From Prosthecomicrobium sp. N25 (GTDB lineage Bacteria > Pseudomonadota > Alphaproteobacteria > Rhizobiales > Ancalomicrobiaceae), in NCBI RefSeq assembly GCF_037203705.1, contig NZ_JBBCAT010000001.1:2019418-2083417 (forward strand): a DNA stretch of 64,000 nt, in the 5' to 3' direction. Shown piece after piece: positions 7,754 to 17,332 of this stretch. Under the pieces are notes generated by a model, which saw only the letters and a program-made list of their open reading frames with translations, was not told the origin of the DNA and did no database searches. Numbering within the stretch: the first letter of the stretch is position 1; each line of letters opens with the position of its first letter. Made by a program: the position numbers and the translations under genes.

Positions 7754-8773
7754 ATGAGCCGAGCGCTGTTCATCCACGGACCGCACGAAGCGCGCGTGGC
7801 GCCCTTCAATCTGCGGGAGGGCAGGCCCGGCGAGGTGCTGCTCGACGTCGCCTCGGTCGGTCTCTGCGGCAGCGACCTGCACTATTTCAAGGACGGCGGC
7901 ATCGGCGCCGCGGTCATCAAGGCCCCCTTCGTCCCCGGCCACGAGTTCGGCGGCTTTCTTTGCGAGGATCTCGAGGACCGCGGCCTCGCCCGGGGCACCC
8001 TCGTCGCCGTCGATCCCAACAAGGCCTGCGGGCACTGCGAGTGGTGCCGCGAGAACCACCCGAACCTCTGCCCGAACGTCGAGTTCATCGGGGCGCCGCC
8101 CTTCGACGGGGCCATGACGGACCGCATCTGGGTGCCGGCGTCGCAGATCGTCCCGCTGCCCCCGGCCTTCGACCCGCTCGATGCCGTCATGCTCGAACCG
8201 CTCGGCGTCGCCATCCATGCGGTCGACCTCGCCAAGCCCCGGCTCCTGGAGCGGGTCGGCGTGCTCGGCTGCGGTCCGATCGGCCTGCTCGTGATCCAGG
8301 TGCTCAAGGCCGCCGGCGCGGGCGAGATCTTCGCCTGCGATCCCCTCCCGCACCGCCGTGCCATGGCCGAGCGGGTCGGCGCCGACCGGGTCGGTGAGGC
8401 CGTGGCCGATATCGTCGCATGGTCCGGCGGCGGCTGCCCGCTCGTGCTCGAGGCGACCAATTCGCCGAACGGCTTCCGCGAGGCCGTCCTCGCCACCCGC
8501 ATCGGGGGGCGCATCGTGTTGGTCGGCATCCCCGACGGCGACACCTACACGCTGCCCGCCGCCGACGCGCGGCGGCGCGGCCTCAAGATCAAGTTCGCCC
8601 GCCGGATGGGGGAGGTCTATCCGCGGGCCATCGAACTCGTCGCGACGGGGAAGGTCGACGTCCGCTCGATCGTCACCCACCGCGTCGGGCTGGAAGAGGC
8701 GCCGCGAGTGTTCGAAGCGCTCGCCGCGAACCAACCGGGCTACGTCAAGGCCCTGATCGACCCGAGGCCCTGA
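7754..8773 (+). CDS. Zinc-dependent sugar/polyol dehydrogenase (MDR family)
   Basis: 339 aa medium-chain dehydrogenase of the sorbitol/threonine dehydrogenase group. Catalytic zinc ligands are Cys38 (GLCGSDLHYF) and His63-Glu64 (PGHEF). The structural zinc lobe has Cys92, Cys95, Cys98 and Cys106. The NAD-binding Rossmann motif GVLGCGPIGLLV is near residues 170-181. It likely oxidises a polyol or sugar alcohol to a ketose for the kinases downstream. The ATG at 7754 starts the conserved N-terminus; the reading frame is open further upstream but that part is not family-like. It is first in a long operon. Confidence 0.88.
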   Translation: MSRALFIHGPHEARVAPFNLREGRPGEVLLDVASVGLCGSDLHYFKDGGIGAAVIKAPFVPGHEFGGFLCEDLEDRGLARGTLVAVDPNKACGHCEWCRENHPNLCPNVEFIGAPPFDGAMTDRIWVPASQIVPLPPAFDPLDAVMLEPLGVAIHAVDLAKPRLLERVGVLGCGPIGLLVIQVLKAAGAGEIFACDPLPHRRAMAERVGADRVGEAVADIVAWSGGGCPLVLEATNSPNGFREAVLATRIGGRIVLVGIPDGDTYTLPAADARRRGLKIKFARRMGEVYPRAIELVATGKVDVRSIVTHRVGLEEAPRVFEALAANQPGYVKALIDPRP

Positions 8774-8833
8774 CCGGCCGCAGCGGGTCAAGCCGGCGCG
8801 CGCGGCGTGCCGTTCGAAACGGGAGGAATGAAA

Positions 8834-10189
8834 ATGAGAAAATGGCTTCTGGCATCCCTGAGCGCGCTGGCCATCACCGCCGGCGCGTCGCTGACGGCTC
8901 CCGCCCCCGCCTCGGCGCAGTGGGCGATCGAGAAGGCCGCGGCGCCCTTCAAGGGCACGCAGATCAACGTCATCTTCCTCGACCGGCCCGGCTATCGCGC
9001 GGTCATCAAGCTGCTGCCGGAATTCGAGAAGAAGACCGGCATCAAGGTCAACTACGAGATCGTCCCCTACGAGAACACCCGCGAGAAGCAGGTGCTGAAC
9101 TTCAACTCCAAGGGCGATCTGACGATGGCCCTGGTCGACCTGGTCTGGATCGGCGAGTTCGCCGAGAACGGCTGGATCGAGCCGATCGAGAAATTCTCGG
9201 GCGACGCCTCGATCACCGACCCGAACCTCAACCTCAAGGGCTTCTTCCCGCTCCTGCTCGACGCCTTCGGCTCCTGGGGCGGCAAGGTCTACGGCCTGCC
9301 CTTCGACAACTATTCGGGGCTGCTCTTCTACAACCAGTGCATGCTGAAGGCGGCCGGCTTCGACAAGCCGCCGGCGACCTGGGACGAGGTGCTGAACGTC
9401 TACGGCCCGAAGCTGACCGACCCGGCCAAGAAGCAGTATGCCTTCGCGCTGCAGTCGCTGCGCGGCGAGACCCAGTCGGCCGACAGCTTCATGCGCGTGC
9501 TGTGGCCCTTCGGCGGCTCGCTGCTCGACAAGAACTTCAAGTCGAACCTGCTCTCCAAGGAGAGCCAGGCCGGCCTCAAGTTCCGCCAGGACCTCATGAA
9601 GATCATGCCTCCGGGCGTCGCCGCCTACGACCATTCGGAGGCCGTCAACGCCCTGGCCCAGGGGCAGGTGGCGATGATCACCGAGTGGTCGGCCTTCTAC
9701 GGCACGCTGACCGACCCGAAGACCTCCAAGCTCGGCGACTGCCTCGGCGTCGCGCCCGAGCCGGCGGGTCCGGCCGGCCGCCTGCCGGCGCTCGGCGGCT
9801 TCTCCCTCGCGGTCGCCTCGCAGGCCACCGACGCGCAGAAGAAGGCGTCCTGGATCTTCATCCAGTGGGCCACCTCCGAGGAGATCGCCCGCGCCTATGT
9901 CGAGGCCGGCGGCGTCTCGGGCCGCACCTCGATCTACGAGCAGCCCGACATCAAGGCGAAGTACAAGTTCGTCGAGCCGATGGTCGCCTCCTGGCAGAAG
10001 GGCGTTCCCGAGTTCCGCCCGCGCTTCCCGGCCTGGCCGGCGATCTCCGAGATCGTCGCGGAGTTCGGCTCCAAGATGATGCTCGGCGAGGTCTCCACGG
10101 AGGAGGGCGCCAAGCAGATCGGCGCCCGCATGGAAGACATCCTCAAGAAGGAAGGCTACTACGACGGCAAGAAGGCGCTGCGTCAGTGA
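8834..10189 (+). CDS. Sugar/polyol ABC transporter substrate-binding protein
   Basis: 451 aa CUT1 binding protein with a signal peptide ([18 protein letters not shown], cleavage near ASAQ). The ATG at 8834 is preferred over 8828 because GGGAGGA is then at proper spacing. The mature protein has conserved family features such as [27 protein letters not shown] and a C-terminal [16 protein letters not shown]. It feeds the permeases at 10893 and 11840. The intergenic hairpin after it may keep its transcript more abundant than that of the permeases, which is common for binding proteins. Confidence 0.9.
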   Translation: MRKWLLASLSALAITAGASLTAPAPASAQWAIEKAAAPFKGTQINVIFLDRPGYRAVIKLLPEFEKKTGIKVNYEIVPYENTREKQVLNFNSKGDLTMALVDLVWIGEFAENGWIEPIEKFSGDASITDPNLNLKGFFPLLLDAFGSWGGKVYGLPFDNYSGLLFYNQCMLKAAGFDKPPATWDEVLNVYGPKLTDPAKKQYAFALQSLRGETQSADSFMRVLWPFGGSLLDKNFKSNLLSKESQAGLKFRQDLMKIMPPGVAAYDHSEAVNALAQGQVAMITEWSAFYGTLTDPKTSKLGDCLGVAPEPAGPAGRLPALGGFSLAVASQATDAQKKASWIFIQWATSEEIARAYVEAGGVSGRTSIYEQPDIKAKYKFVEPMVASWQKGVPEFRPRFPAWPAISEIVAEFGSKMMLGEVSTEEGAKQIGARMEDILKKEGYYDGKKALRQ

Positions 10190-10251
10190 CGTGATCGCCC
10201 GGGCGGCGGGCGGCCCCGCGCCGTCTCCGCCCGGGCCTCGCGCCGAACCCC

Positions 10252-10274
10252 GTCCGGGCGGCCTCCGCCCGGAC
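10252..10274 (+). terminator. Intergenic stem-loop after the binding-protein gene
   Basis: GTCCGGGCGG (10252-10261), loop CCT, CCGCCCGGAC (10265-10274): a perfect 10-bp GC stem without a U tract. Inside an operon it probably acts as an mRNA-stabilising or attenuating structure rather than a full terminator. Confidence 0.5.
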
Positions 10275-10336
10275 GGCGCCGTCCGGCCCGCCCCGCGGGC
10301 GGGTCCGAGCCGATGTCTTCTCTCCGGGGGAAGCCC

Positions 10337-10888
10337 ATGAAGACCCTCTACCATGCCGCGCTCGACGATCTCGCGCGCGTGTTCGACCGCATCGACGAGG
10401 CGGCCGTCGACCGGGCCGTCGAGGAGATCGCCCGCGCCGGCCGCATCGCGCTCTACGGCGTCGGCCGCGAGGGCCTGCAGATCAAGGGCTTCTGCATGCG
10501 CCTCTTCCACCTCGGCCGTAAGGCCGCGATGGTGGGCGACATGACGACCCCGCATCTCGGCACCGGCGACCTCCTCGTCGTCTCCGCCGGTCCCGGCCAT
10601 TTCTCGACCGTCGAGGCCCTGATGGGCGTCGCCCGGCGCGACGGCGCGCGCACCCTGGTGGTCACCGCCCAGCCCGCGGGCGCCTGCGCCCGGGCCGCCG
10701 ACCTGGTGCTCCCCGTCCCGGCCCAGACCATGGCGGACGATTCCGGTCCCGCCGTCTCGGTGCTGCCGATGGGCTCGCTCTACGAGGGCGCGCAGTGCAT
10801 CCTGTTCGAGGTGATGATCCTGAAGCTGCGCGACCGGCTCGGCGTGACCGCCGAGGCGATGCGCGCCAATCACACGAACCTGGAATGA
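10337..10888 (+). CDS. SIS-domain protein (6-phospho-3-hexuloisomerase-like)
   Basis: 183 aa from the ATG at 10337, preceded by GGGGGAAG. SIS domains bind phosphosugars. The motifs GRIALYGVGREGLQIKGF and GDLLVVSAGPGHFSTVEAL are typical of the HxlB/PHI-like group, where the Ser and following loop hold the sugar phosphate. There is no DNA-binding domain, so it is an isomerase rather than an RpiR regulator. Position between the binding protein and permease genes ties it to the same pathway. It could isomerise a phosphorylated intermediate produced by the FGGY kinases. The substrate is unknown. Confidence 0.8.
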   Translation: MKTLYHAALDDLARVFDRIDEAAVDRAVEEIARAGRIALYGVGREGLQIKGFCMRLFHLGRKAAMVGDMTTPHLGTGDLLVVSAGPGHFSTVEALMGVARRDGARTLVVTAQPAGACARAADLVLPVPAQTMADDSGPAVSVLPMGSLYEGAQCILFEVMILKLRDRLGVTAEAMRANHTNLE

Positions 10889-10892
10889 GGCC

Positions 10893-11840
10893 ATGACGGC
10901 GACCGCGGTCGATCCCGAGGCGAAGCCCGCACCGAGCGCCTCGCCGCGCCACCATCCCGGCTACGGCCGCTGGACGCCGTTCCTGTTCCTCGCGCCGGCG
11001 GTGCTGGCGCTCCTCGCCATCGGCATCTACCCGACCATTTTCGCGGTGGTCACGTCCTTCCGCCGCTACAACATCACCCGCCGCGCCGACCAGCTCGACG
11101 GCTTTCCCTTCGTCGGCCTCGACAACTACCTCTCGGTGCTGCGCGACCAGAGCTTCTGGGACAGCCTCCTGCTCACCGGCAAGTTCTACCTGACGGTGGT
11201 GCCGCTCCAGATCGTCCTCGGCCTGCTGATCGCGCTCATGCTGCACAAGCCCGGCTGGGGCTTCCTGCGGGCGATCACCCGCGTGTCCCTGGTCGTGCCG
11301 CTGGCGACCACCTACGCGGTCGTCGGCCTGATCGGGCGGCTGATCTTCAACCGCGACTTCGGGGTCGCCAACCAGTTCATGGACTGGCTCGGCATCGCCT
11401 CGTCCGACTGGCTGGGCAACCCCACCGGCGCCTTCGTGGCGATCGTCGTCATGGACGTCTGGCAGTGGACGCCCTTCGTCGCCCTCATCTTCCTCGCCGG
11501 CCTCTCGATGGTGCCCGTCGAGATCGAGGAGGCGGCGCGGCTGGAAACCAAGAGCCACTGGGCGCTGCTGCGCCATGTGCAGCTTCCCTACATGCTGCCC
11601 GGCCTCACCGCGGTCCTCATCCTGCGCTCGGCCGACGTGCTGAAACTTTTCGACATGGTCTTCGTGATGACCCGGGGCGGCCCGGGAGCGGCGACCGACC
11701 TGATCTCGATCTACGTCCAGCGCACCGGCTTCAAGGTCTTCGACCTTGGCGTCGCCTCCGCGCAGGCGATCCTGCTGCTCGTGCTGACCATCGTGCTGAG
11801 CCGCATCTACATCCGCATCTTCTACCGGGAGATCGAGTGA
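10893..11840 (+). CDS. Sugar ABC transporter permease (MalF-like)
   Basis: 315 aa inner-membrane protein with about six transmembrane segments, the first at roughly residues 31-52 (FLFLAPAVLALLAIGIYP). The EAA loop (EAARLETKSHWALLRHVQLP) binds the ATPase. The start is 4 nt after the SIS gene stop. It pairs with the MalG-like permease that begins within its stop codon. CUT1 family; the substrate is a sugar or polyol by context. Confidence 0.92.
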   Translation: MTATAVDPEAKPAPSASPRHHPGYGRWTPFLFLAPAVLALLAIGIYPTIFAVVTSFRRYNITRRADQLDGFPFVGLDNYLSVLRDQSFWDSLLLTGKFYLTVVPLQIVLGLLIALMLHKPGWGFLRAITRVSLVVPLATTYAVVGLIGRLIFNRDFGVANQFMDWLGIASSDWLGNPTGAFVAIVVMDVWQWTPFVALIFLAGLSMVPVEIEEAARLETKSHWALLRHVQLPYMLPGLTAVLILRSADVLKLFDMVFVMTRGGPGAATDLISIYVQRTGFKVFDLGVASAQAILLLVLTIVLSRIYIRIFYREIE

Positions 11841-12664
11841 TGAGCCATTCGCGCCTCGGCTCGGCCCTGCACGCCCTCGGTCTCCTGATCGTGCTCGCGG
11901 TCGCGCTCTTCCCCTTCTACTGGATGGTGACGTCCAGCCTGAAGGATCAGACCGAGCTGCTCGCCTCGCCGCCGCACTGGCTCTTCGTGCCGACCCTGGC
12001 CAACTACGAGGACATCTTCGCCGACACCAAGGTGACGACCGCCGTCCTCAACTCCCTGATCGTCGCGTCCTCCACCACGGTGCTCTCCATCCTGCTCGGC
12101 ACGCCCGCCGCCTACGCCCTGGCGCGCTTCGAGTTCCGCGGCAAGGCGGACCTGTGGTTCTGGTTCATCTCCAACCGGATGATCAGCCCGATCGTGCTGG
12201 CCCTGCCGGTCTACCTCCTCTCCCGGCAGGTCGGGCTTCTCAACACCCATGCGGTGCTGGTCCTCATCTACCTGACCTTCAACCTGCCGATCGTGGTCTG
12301 GATCTGCACCGACCAGTTCCGCTCGATCCCGCGCGACCTGGAGCAGTCGGCGCGGCTGGAGGGGGCCAACCAGTTCGACATCTTCTGGCGGATCTACCTG
12401 CCGCTCGGCCTGCCGGGCGTGGCCGTCTCCGCCATCTTCGCCTTCATCTTCTCCTGGAACGAACTCCTCTATGCCCTTGTGCTGATCACCAGCCAGGGCC
12501 TGAAGACGGCGCCGGTCGTGGCGACGAACTTCATGTCTGGCTACGAGCTACCCTGGGGAAAGATCATGGCGACCGGCACCGTCATCGTGCTGCCGGTCAC
12601 CGTCTTCGCGCTGCTGGTCAGCCGCCACATGGTGCGTGGCCTGACCATGGGCGCGACCAAGTGA
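11840..12664 (+). CDS. Carbohydrate ABC transporter permease (MalG-like)
   Basis: 274 aa with the classical MalG N-terminus (VALFPFYWMVTSSLKDQTEL), six transmembrane segments and the EAA loop (QSARLEGANQFDIFWRIYLP). The ATG shares a base with the TGA of the MalF-like gene (TGATG), so translation is coupled. It completes the importer with the ATPase at 16209, which is separated from it by the isomerase, regulator and kinase genes. Confidence 0.92.
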   Translation: MSHSRLGSALHALGLLIVLAVALFPFYWMVTSSLKDQTELLASPPHWLFVPTLANYEDIFADTKVTTAVLNSLIVASSTTVLSILLGTPAAYALARFEFRGKADLWFWFISNRMISPIVLALPVYLLSRQVGLLNTHAVLVLIYLTFNLPIVVWICTDQFRSIPRDLEQSARLEGANQFDIFWRIYLPLGLPGVAVSAIFAFIFSWNELLYALVLITSQGLKTAPVVATNFMSGYELPWGKIMATGTVIVLPVTVFALLVSRHMVRGLTMGATK

Positions 12665-12687
12665 GGCCAACGAGCGGGGAGGGGTCC

Positions 12688-13587
12688 GTGGGGATACCGT
12701 TCGGCATCAATCTGTCCTTCTGCGTCAAGCGCTGGGTCACGCCGGCGCTCTGGGCCCCGCTCGTCGCCGAGGACCTCGGCCTCGACCTCGTCCAGCTCTC
12801 CTTCGACCTCGTCGACCCGGCCTGGCCGGACGGCCTCCTCGACCGCCTGGCGGGCGACATCCGCCGCGAGACGGCGCGGGCGGGCGTGACCGTCCACAGC
12901 GCCTTCATCGGCCTCGCCCACTACACCTTCAACCAGATGCTCCATCCGGACCCCGAGGTGCGCGACGTCGCCGAAGCCTGGCTGAAGCGCGCCTACCGGG
13001 TCGCCGCCGCGGCCGGCATCACCCGGGTCGGCGGGCCGCTCGGCGCCGTCGCGTCCCGCCGCGACGGACGCGAGGCGGAGAGCCTCGACCCGGCCGACTA
13101 CGCCGACCTGATCGCCCGCATGCACCGCCTCGCCGAGGCTGCGCGCGCCGAGGGCCTGACCGAGCTCTACGTCGAGCCGACGCCGATGCGCCGCGAATGG
13201 CCCTGGACGGTCGCCCAGGCGCTGCGCATGGCCGAGGACACGGCCGGCGCCGCCGTCCCCTGGAAGTTCTGCGTCGACTGGGGGCACGGCACCTTCGAGC
13301 CGCTCTACGGTCGCTATCGGGCCGGCATGGCGGAGTGGTATCGCGCGCTCGGCGCCCGCATCGGCGCGATCCACATCCAGCAGACCGACTTCCAGCTCGA
13401 CCGCCACTGGGACTTCACCGAGCCCGGCGCCGTCGATCCGGCTGCCGCCGCGGCGCTTCAGCGTGCGAACGGGCTTGATGACGTGCCCGTCTTCCTGGAG
13501 GTTTTCTATCCCTTCGAACGCGACGACGCGTCGATCCTCGACGCGGTCCGGCGCTCGGCGGCGATCCTGAAGCCCGCTTTCGCCTGA
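12688..13587 (+). CDS. Sugar phosphate isomerase/epimerase (TIM barrel, AP endonuclease 2 fold)
   Basis: 299 aa. The start is a GTG at 12688 preceded by GGGGAGGGG. The protein has the xylose-isomerase-like TIM-barrel pattern: metal ligands are expected from LYVEPTPM, FCVDWGHGTF, AIHIQQTDF and the C-terminal VFLEVFYPFE. It resembles EryC-type D-erythrulose-1-phosphate epimerases and related tetrulose/pentulose isomerases in fold and operon company (SorC regulator, FGGY kinase, dehydrogenase), but the exact substrate cannot be read. It lies 23 nt after the permease gene. Confidence 0.8.
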   Translation: MGIPFGINLSFCVKRWVTPALWAPLVAEDLGLDLVQLSFDLVDPAWPDGLLDRLAGDIRRETARAGVTVHSAFIGLAHYTFNQMLHPDPEVRDVAEAWLKRAYRVAAAAGITRVGGPLGAVASRRDGREAESLDPADYADLIARMHRLAEAARAEGLTELYVEPTPMRREWPWTVAQALRMAEDTAGAAVPWKFCVDWGHGTFEPLYGRYRAGMAEWYRALGARIGAIHIQQTDFQLDRHWDFTEPGAVDPAAAAALQRANGLDDVPVFLEVFYPFERDDASILDAVRRSAAILKPAFA

Positions 13588-13595
13588 GGTCCTCC

Positions 13596-14573
13596 TTGGA
13601 AGACGCGACCCACCGGCCGACCATCCTGCCCGGCCTCTCGGCCGCCGACCTGGCCGAGGCGCAGATCCAGGCGCGCGCCTGCTGGTACTACTATGTCGGC
13701 GCCATGACCCAGCAGCAGATCGCCGACCAGCTCGGCCTGACCCGCCTGCGCGTCAACAAGATCGTCGGCCAGGCCCGCTCCGACGGCCTCGTCAACATCG
13801 AGATCAAGCTGCCGCTCGCCAACTGCGTGGCCCTGGAAGAGCGGCTGAAGGCGCGCTTCGCCCTCGACGATGCGTCCGTGGTGCCGACCCTTCCCGAACC
13901 CGACATTCTCCAGCAGGTGATCGGCGAGGCGGCCGGCGTCATGCTCGATCCGCTCCTCGTCGACGGCGTCGGCCTCGGCGTCGGCTGGGGCCGCACGCTG
14001 CGCGCCGCGGTGCGCCGCGTCACCCCGCGTCGGCGGGCGAGGTCCTGGGTGACCTCCCTGATGGGCGGCCTGACGCGGGGCTCGGGCACCAACACCTTCG
14101 AGGTGTCGACCGAGTTCGCCCGCGCCCTGGACGCGGAGTGCTACTACGTCGCCGCGCCGATCTACGTGCCCTCCGTCGAGAGCCGCTCGACCCTGCTCAC
14201 CCACTACGGCCTCGCGGAGGTCATGCGCCGGGCGCGCGAGGGGTCGGTCGCCCTGGTCTCCTGCGGCGACTTCACCACCCGGTCCCTGCTCGCCACGACC
14301 CACATCGTCAGCGAGGTGCTCGACGACCTGAAGGCGGCGGGCGCGGTCGGCGACCTTCTCGGCACGTTCCTCGACGAATACGGGCGCCCGATCTCCCATC
14401 CCCTGAACGACCGCGTGATGGCCCTGAACCCGCAGGACCTGAAGGCCTACCCGGTCTCGATCCTGGCCTCCGGAGGCATGACCAAGGTGCCCGTCATCCG
14501 CGGCATCCTCAACGCACGCTACGTGCGCCGGCTCGTGACCGACGAGGCCGCGGCGGAGGCGCTCTTGGCATGA
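13596..14573 (+). CDS. SorC/DeoR-type transcriptional regulator (EryD-like)
   Basis: 325 aa, TTG start, 8 nt after the isomerase stop. The N-terminus has a helix-turn-helix (MTQQQIADQLGLTRLRVNKI, residues 37-56). The rest is the sugar-phosphate-binding SorC effector domain with the typical VGLGVGWGRTLRAAV motif and the C-terminal GGMTKVPVIRGIL. Such regulators sense a phosphorylated intermediate of the pathway they control. Lying inside the operon, it most likely autoregulates it through a site in 7471-7753. Confidence 0.88.
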   Translation: MEDATHRPTILPGLSAADLAEAQIQARACWYYYVGAMTQQQIADQLGLTRLRVNKIVGQARSDGLVNIEIKLPLANCVALEERLKARFALDDASVVPTLPEPDILQQVIGEAAGVMLDPLLVDGVGLGVGWGRTLRAAVRRVTPRRRARSWVTSLMGGLTRGSGTNTFEVSTEFARALDAECYYVAAPIYVPSVESRSTLLTHYGLAEVMRRAREGSVALVSCGDFTTRSLLATTHIVSEVLDDLKAAGAVGDLLGTFLDEYGRPISHPLNDRVMALNPQDLKAYPVSILASGGMTKVPVIRGILNARYVRRLVTDEAAAEALLA

Positions 14574-14607
14574 CGGGCAACCTCGCCACCGGTCCCGGGA
14601 GCGGCCG

Positions 14608-16206
14608 ATGATCCATCTTCTCGCGATCGATGTCGGCACGCTGTCGGCCCGCGCCGGCGTGTTCGACGCGGCCGGCACCCTGCTGGCTGCGCGGGCGGCG
14701 TCCTTCGAGCTGATGCGGCCCGCCGAGAACCACGCGGTCTACCGCATGGACGAGGTCTGGGACGCGGTCGTCTCGGCCGTCCGCGCGGCCGTCGCCGACG
14801 TCCCCGGCGCGGCCGCCACGATCGCCGGCATCGCGGTCGATGCCACCTCCTCGACCGTCTTCGAGGCCCGGGGCCCCCGCCCGCTCGAGGGCGATGCCGA
14901 CGTCATCTGCTGGATGGACCATCGCGGCGAGCGCGAGGCCGAGGAGATCGCGGCGACCGGCGACCGATACGTGGCCTATGTGGGCGGCACCGTCTCGCCG
15001 GAGATGTACCTGCCGAAGATCCTCTGGGTGAAGCGGCACACGCCCGAGGCCTGGGCGCGCGTCACCGCCGTGCGCGACCTCTCCGACGACATCGCCGTCC
15101 GCCTCACCGGCGTCGACCGCGCCTCCGCCTGCGCGCTCGCCTGCAAGTTCCCCTACCTGCCGGACGATCCCGAACCCTGGCGGGTCGGCCTCCTCGCCGA
15201 ACTCGGGATCGCCGACCTCCTCGACCGGGGCGCGCTCCGCGAGCCGCCCGGCCGGGTCGGCGAGGTGCATGGCCGGCTGTCCGCCGAGGCCGCGGCCCGG
15301 CTGGGCCTGCCCGCCGGCGTGCCGGTCGCGGTCGGGCTCATCGACGCGGAAGCCGGATCCCTCGGCGTGCTCGGCCGCGGCTTCGGCGAGGCCATGAACC
15401 GCACCCTCGCCCTGATCGGCGGCACCTCCACCTGCACCATGAGCTGGGCGCCCGACGAGCGGCGCATCCCGGGCGTCTGGGGCCCGTTCAAGGACGCCGT
15501 CTTCCCGGGCTACTGGATGCACGAGGCCGGCCAGAGCATCTCCGGCGCGGCCCTCGACGCCGTGCTCGACCAGCATCCGGCGAGCCCCGGCAAGGCGAGC
15601 CCCGAGCGCCACGCGGAGACGGTCCGCGACATCCTCGCGCTTCTGGATGCCGAGGGACCCGCCTTCGGCGCCCGCCGCCATGTGGTGCCCGACTGGCTCG
15701 GCAACCGGGCTCCTCTCGGCGACGGCGGGGTCCGGGCGCTCCTGACCGGCATCGGCCTGGAGGTGACGCGCCGCTCCTTCCTGGAGCAGTATTACGCCAC
15801 CGCCCGCGCGCTCGCGCTGCAGGCCCGCCACATCCGCGACCACCTGAACCGCCACGCCTACGCGATCGACCGCGTCAGCCTCTCCGGCGGCCACACCCGC
15901 AACCCGCTCCTGGTCCGCCTCTACCGCGACGCCCTCGGCGCCGACCTGGTGATCTCCGAGGCGCCCGAGCCGGTGCTCCTCGGCACCGCCATGGTGGCCG
16001 CGGTCGCCGCCGGCCTGCATCCCGACCTCTTCGCCGCCCTGGACGCCATGGCGCCGCGCCAGACGGTGCATCGGGCCGACCCCGGCTGGGCCGCCGCCCA
16101 CGAGGCCGCCTATGCGACCTACCTGAAGCTCTTCGCGATCCGCAACGACATCGAGGCCGAGGCCCGCCGCGTCCCGCGCGGCCCGGCCGCGCCCCCCGGA
16201 GTGTGA
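14608..16206 (+). CDS. FGGY-family carbohydrate kinase (pentulose/tetrulose type)
   Basis: 532 aa. The N-terminal ATPase motif [17 protein letters not shown], the substrate-side [13 protein letters not shown] and the C-terminal [21 protein letters not shown] are those of FGGY kinases, closest in style to the D-ribulokinase/erythritol-kinase group (GTSTCTMSW, then [13 protein letters not shown]). It transfers phosphate from ATP to a sugar or ketose in the cytoplasm. It follows the regulator gene by 34 nt and precedes the ATPase gene. Together with the separate xylulokinase at 17333, the operon encodes two kinases, so more than one sugar or step may be served. Confidence 0.88.
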   Translation: MIHLLAIDVGTLSARAGVFDAAGTLLAARAASFELMRPAENHAVYRMDEVWDAVVSAVRAAVADVPGAAATIAGIAVDATSSTVFEARGPRPLEGDADVICWMDHRGEREAEEIAATGDRYVAYVGGTVSPEMYLPKILWVKRHTPEAWARVTAVRDLSDDIAVRLTGVDRASACALACKFPYLPDDPEPWRVGLLAELGIADLLDRGALREPPGRVGEVHGRLSAEAAARLGLPAGVPVAVGLIDAEAGSLGVLGRGFGEAMNRTLALIGGTSTCTMSWAPDERRIPGVWGPFKDAVFPGYWMHEAGQSISGAALDAVLDQHPASPGKASPERHAETVRDILALLDAEGPAFGARRHVVPDWLGNRAPLGDGGVRALLTGIGLEVTRRSFLEQYYATARALALQARHIRDHLNRHAYAIDRVSLSGGHTRNPLLVRLYRDALGADLVISEAPEPVLLGTAMVAAVAAGLHPDLFAALDAMAPRQTVHRADPGWAAAHEAAYATYLKLFAIRNDIEAEARRVPRGPAAPPGV

Positions 16207-16208
16207 GC

Positions 16209-17294
16209 ATGGCCTTCCTGGAACTCGACAAGGTGGTGAAGCGCTACGGCGCCGCGACGGTGGTGCAGGGCGTCAGCCTGACCGCCGAGAAGGGCGAGTT
16301 CGTCGTCTTCGTCGGACCGTCCGGCTGCGGCAAGTCCACCCTCTTGCGGATGATCGCCGGCCTGGAGGAGATCACCGCCGGCGACGTCTCCATCGACGGG
16401 CGGGTCGTGACCGGCGTCGCGCCGGCCGACCGCGAGGTCTCGATGGTCTTCCAGTCCTACGCGCTCTACCCGCATATGAGCGTGTTCGAGAACATCGCCT
16501 TCGGCCTCAAGATGGCGCGCATGCCGAAGGACCAGATCCGCGCCCGCGTCGACGAGGCCGCGCGCATCCTGCAGATCGAGTCCCTGCTCGACCGCAAGCC
16601 GCGCCAGCTCTCCGGCGGCCAGCGCCAGCGCGTCGCCATCGGCCGCGCCATCGTCCGGCACCCGAAGCTCTTCCTCTTCGACGAGCCGCTTTCGAACCTC
16701 GACGCCGAGCTCCGCACCCAGATGCGGGTCGAGATCGCCAAGCTCCACCGCGACCTCGGCGTCACGATGATCTACGTCACCCACGACCAGGTCGAGGCGA
16801 TGACGCTGGCGGACCGGATCGTCGTCCTGCGCGGCGGGCTCATCGAGCAAGTCGGCACGCCCTCCGAGCTCTACGACCACCCCGCCAACCGGTTCGTCGC
16901 CGGGTTCATCGGCTCCCCGAAAATGAACTTCCTCGAGACCCGCGTCGAGGCGGCCGGGCCTTCCTCGGTCACGGTCGCCCACCCCGCCTTCGCGGGCGGC
17001 CGGCTGACGATCGACCGGGCACCGAAGCGCCCCGTCGCGGCGGGCGACGCCGTCACGGTCGGCCTCCGGCCGGACAACCTGGAGATCGGCGCCGCCCGTC
17101 CGATCCTCGATCTCCGCGCCGACTTCACCGAGAACCTCGGCGGCCAGACCCAGGTCTACGCGGTCGGGCCGGACGCCCCCGCGATCGCCATCCTGGTCAA
17201 CGGCCGCCCGGTGATCGCGCGCGGCGACCCGGTCCGGGCCGGCCTCGCCTCCGGCCACATCCACATGTTCGACGCCGCCGGCCTCGCGCTCTGA
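16209..17294 (+). CDS. Sugar ABC transporter ATP-binding protein (UgpC/MalK type)
   Basis: 361 aa. Walker [10 protein letters not shown] is near residues 36-44, signature LSGGQRQR near 134-141, Walker B LFLFDEP near 153-159, switch His in VTHDQVEAM, and a C-terminal TOBE region ([10 protein letters not shown]). The ATG at 16209 is chosen over an in-frame GTG at 16203 because GGAG is then correctly spaced and the protein begins with the usual MAFLEL. It energises the permeases at 10893-12664. Confidence 0.93.
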   Translation: MAFLELDKVVKRYGAATVVQGVSLTAEKGEFVVFVGPSGCGKSTLLRMIAGLEEITAGDVSIDGRVVTGVAPADREVSMVFQSYALYPHMSVFENIAFGLKMARMPKDQIRARVDEAARILQIESLLDRKPRQLSGGQRQRVAIGRAIVRHPKLFLFDEPLSNLDAELRTQMRVEIAKLHRDLGVTMIYVTHDQVEAMTLADRIVVLRGGLIEQVGTPSELYDHPANRFVAGFIGSPKMNFLETRVEAAGPSSVTVAHPAFAGGRLTIDRAPKRPVAAGDAVTVGLRPDNLEIGAARPILDLRADFTENLGGQTQVYAVGPDAPAIAILVNGRPVIARGDPVRAGLASGHIHMFDAAGLAL

Positions 17295-17332
17295 AGGGGC
17301 CGGCCCGGCGCCGCACCGTTCGGGGGAGACCC

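Noticed and set aside
7400-10894. A 1164-codon open frame antisense to the dehydrogenase, binding-protein and SIS genes
   Set aside because: Same GC artefact; composition is Arg/Gly/Asp/Val-rich without recognisable motifs.
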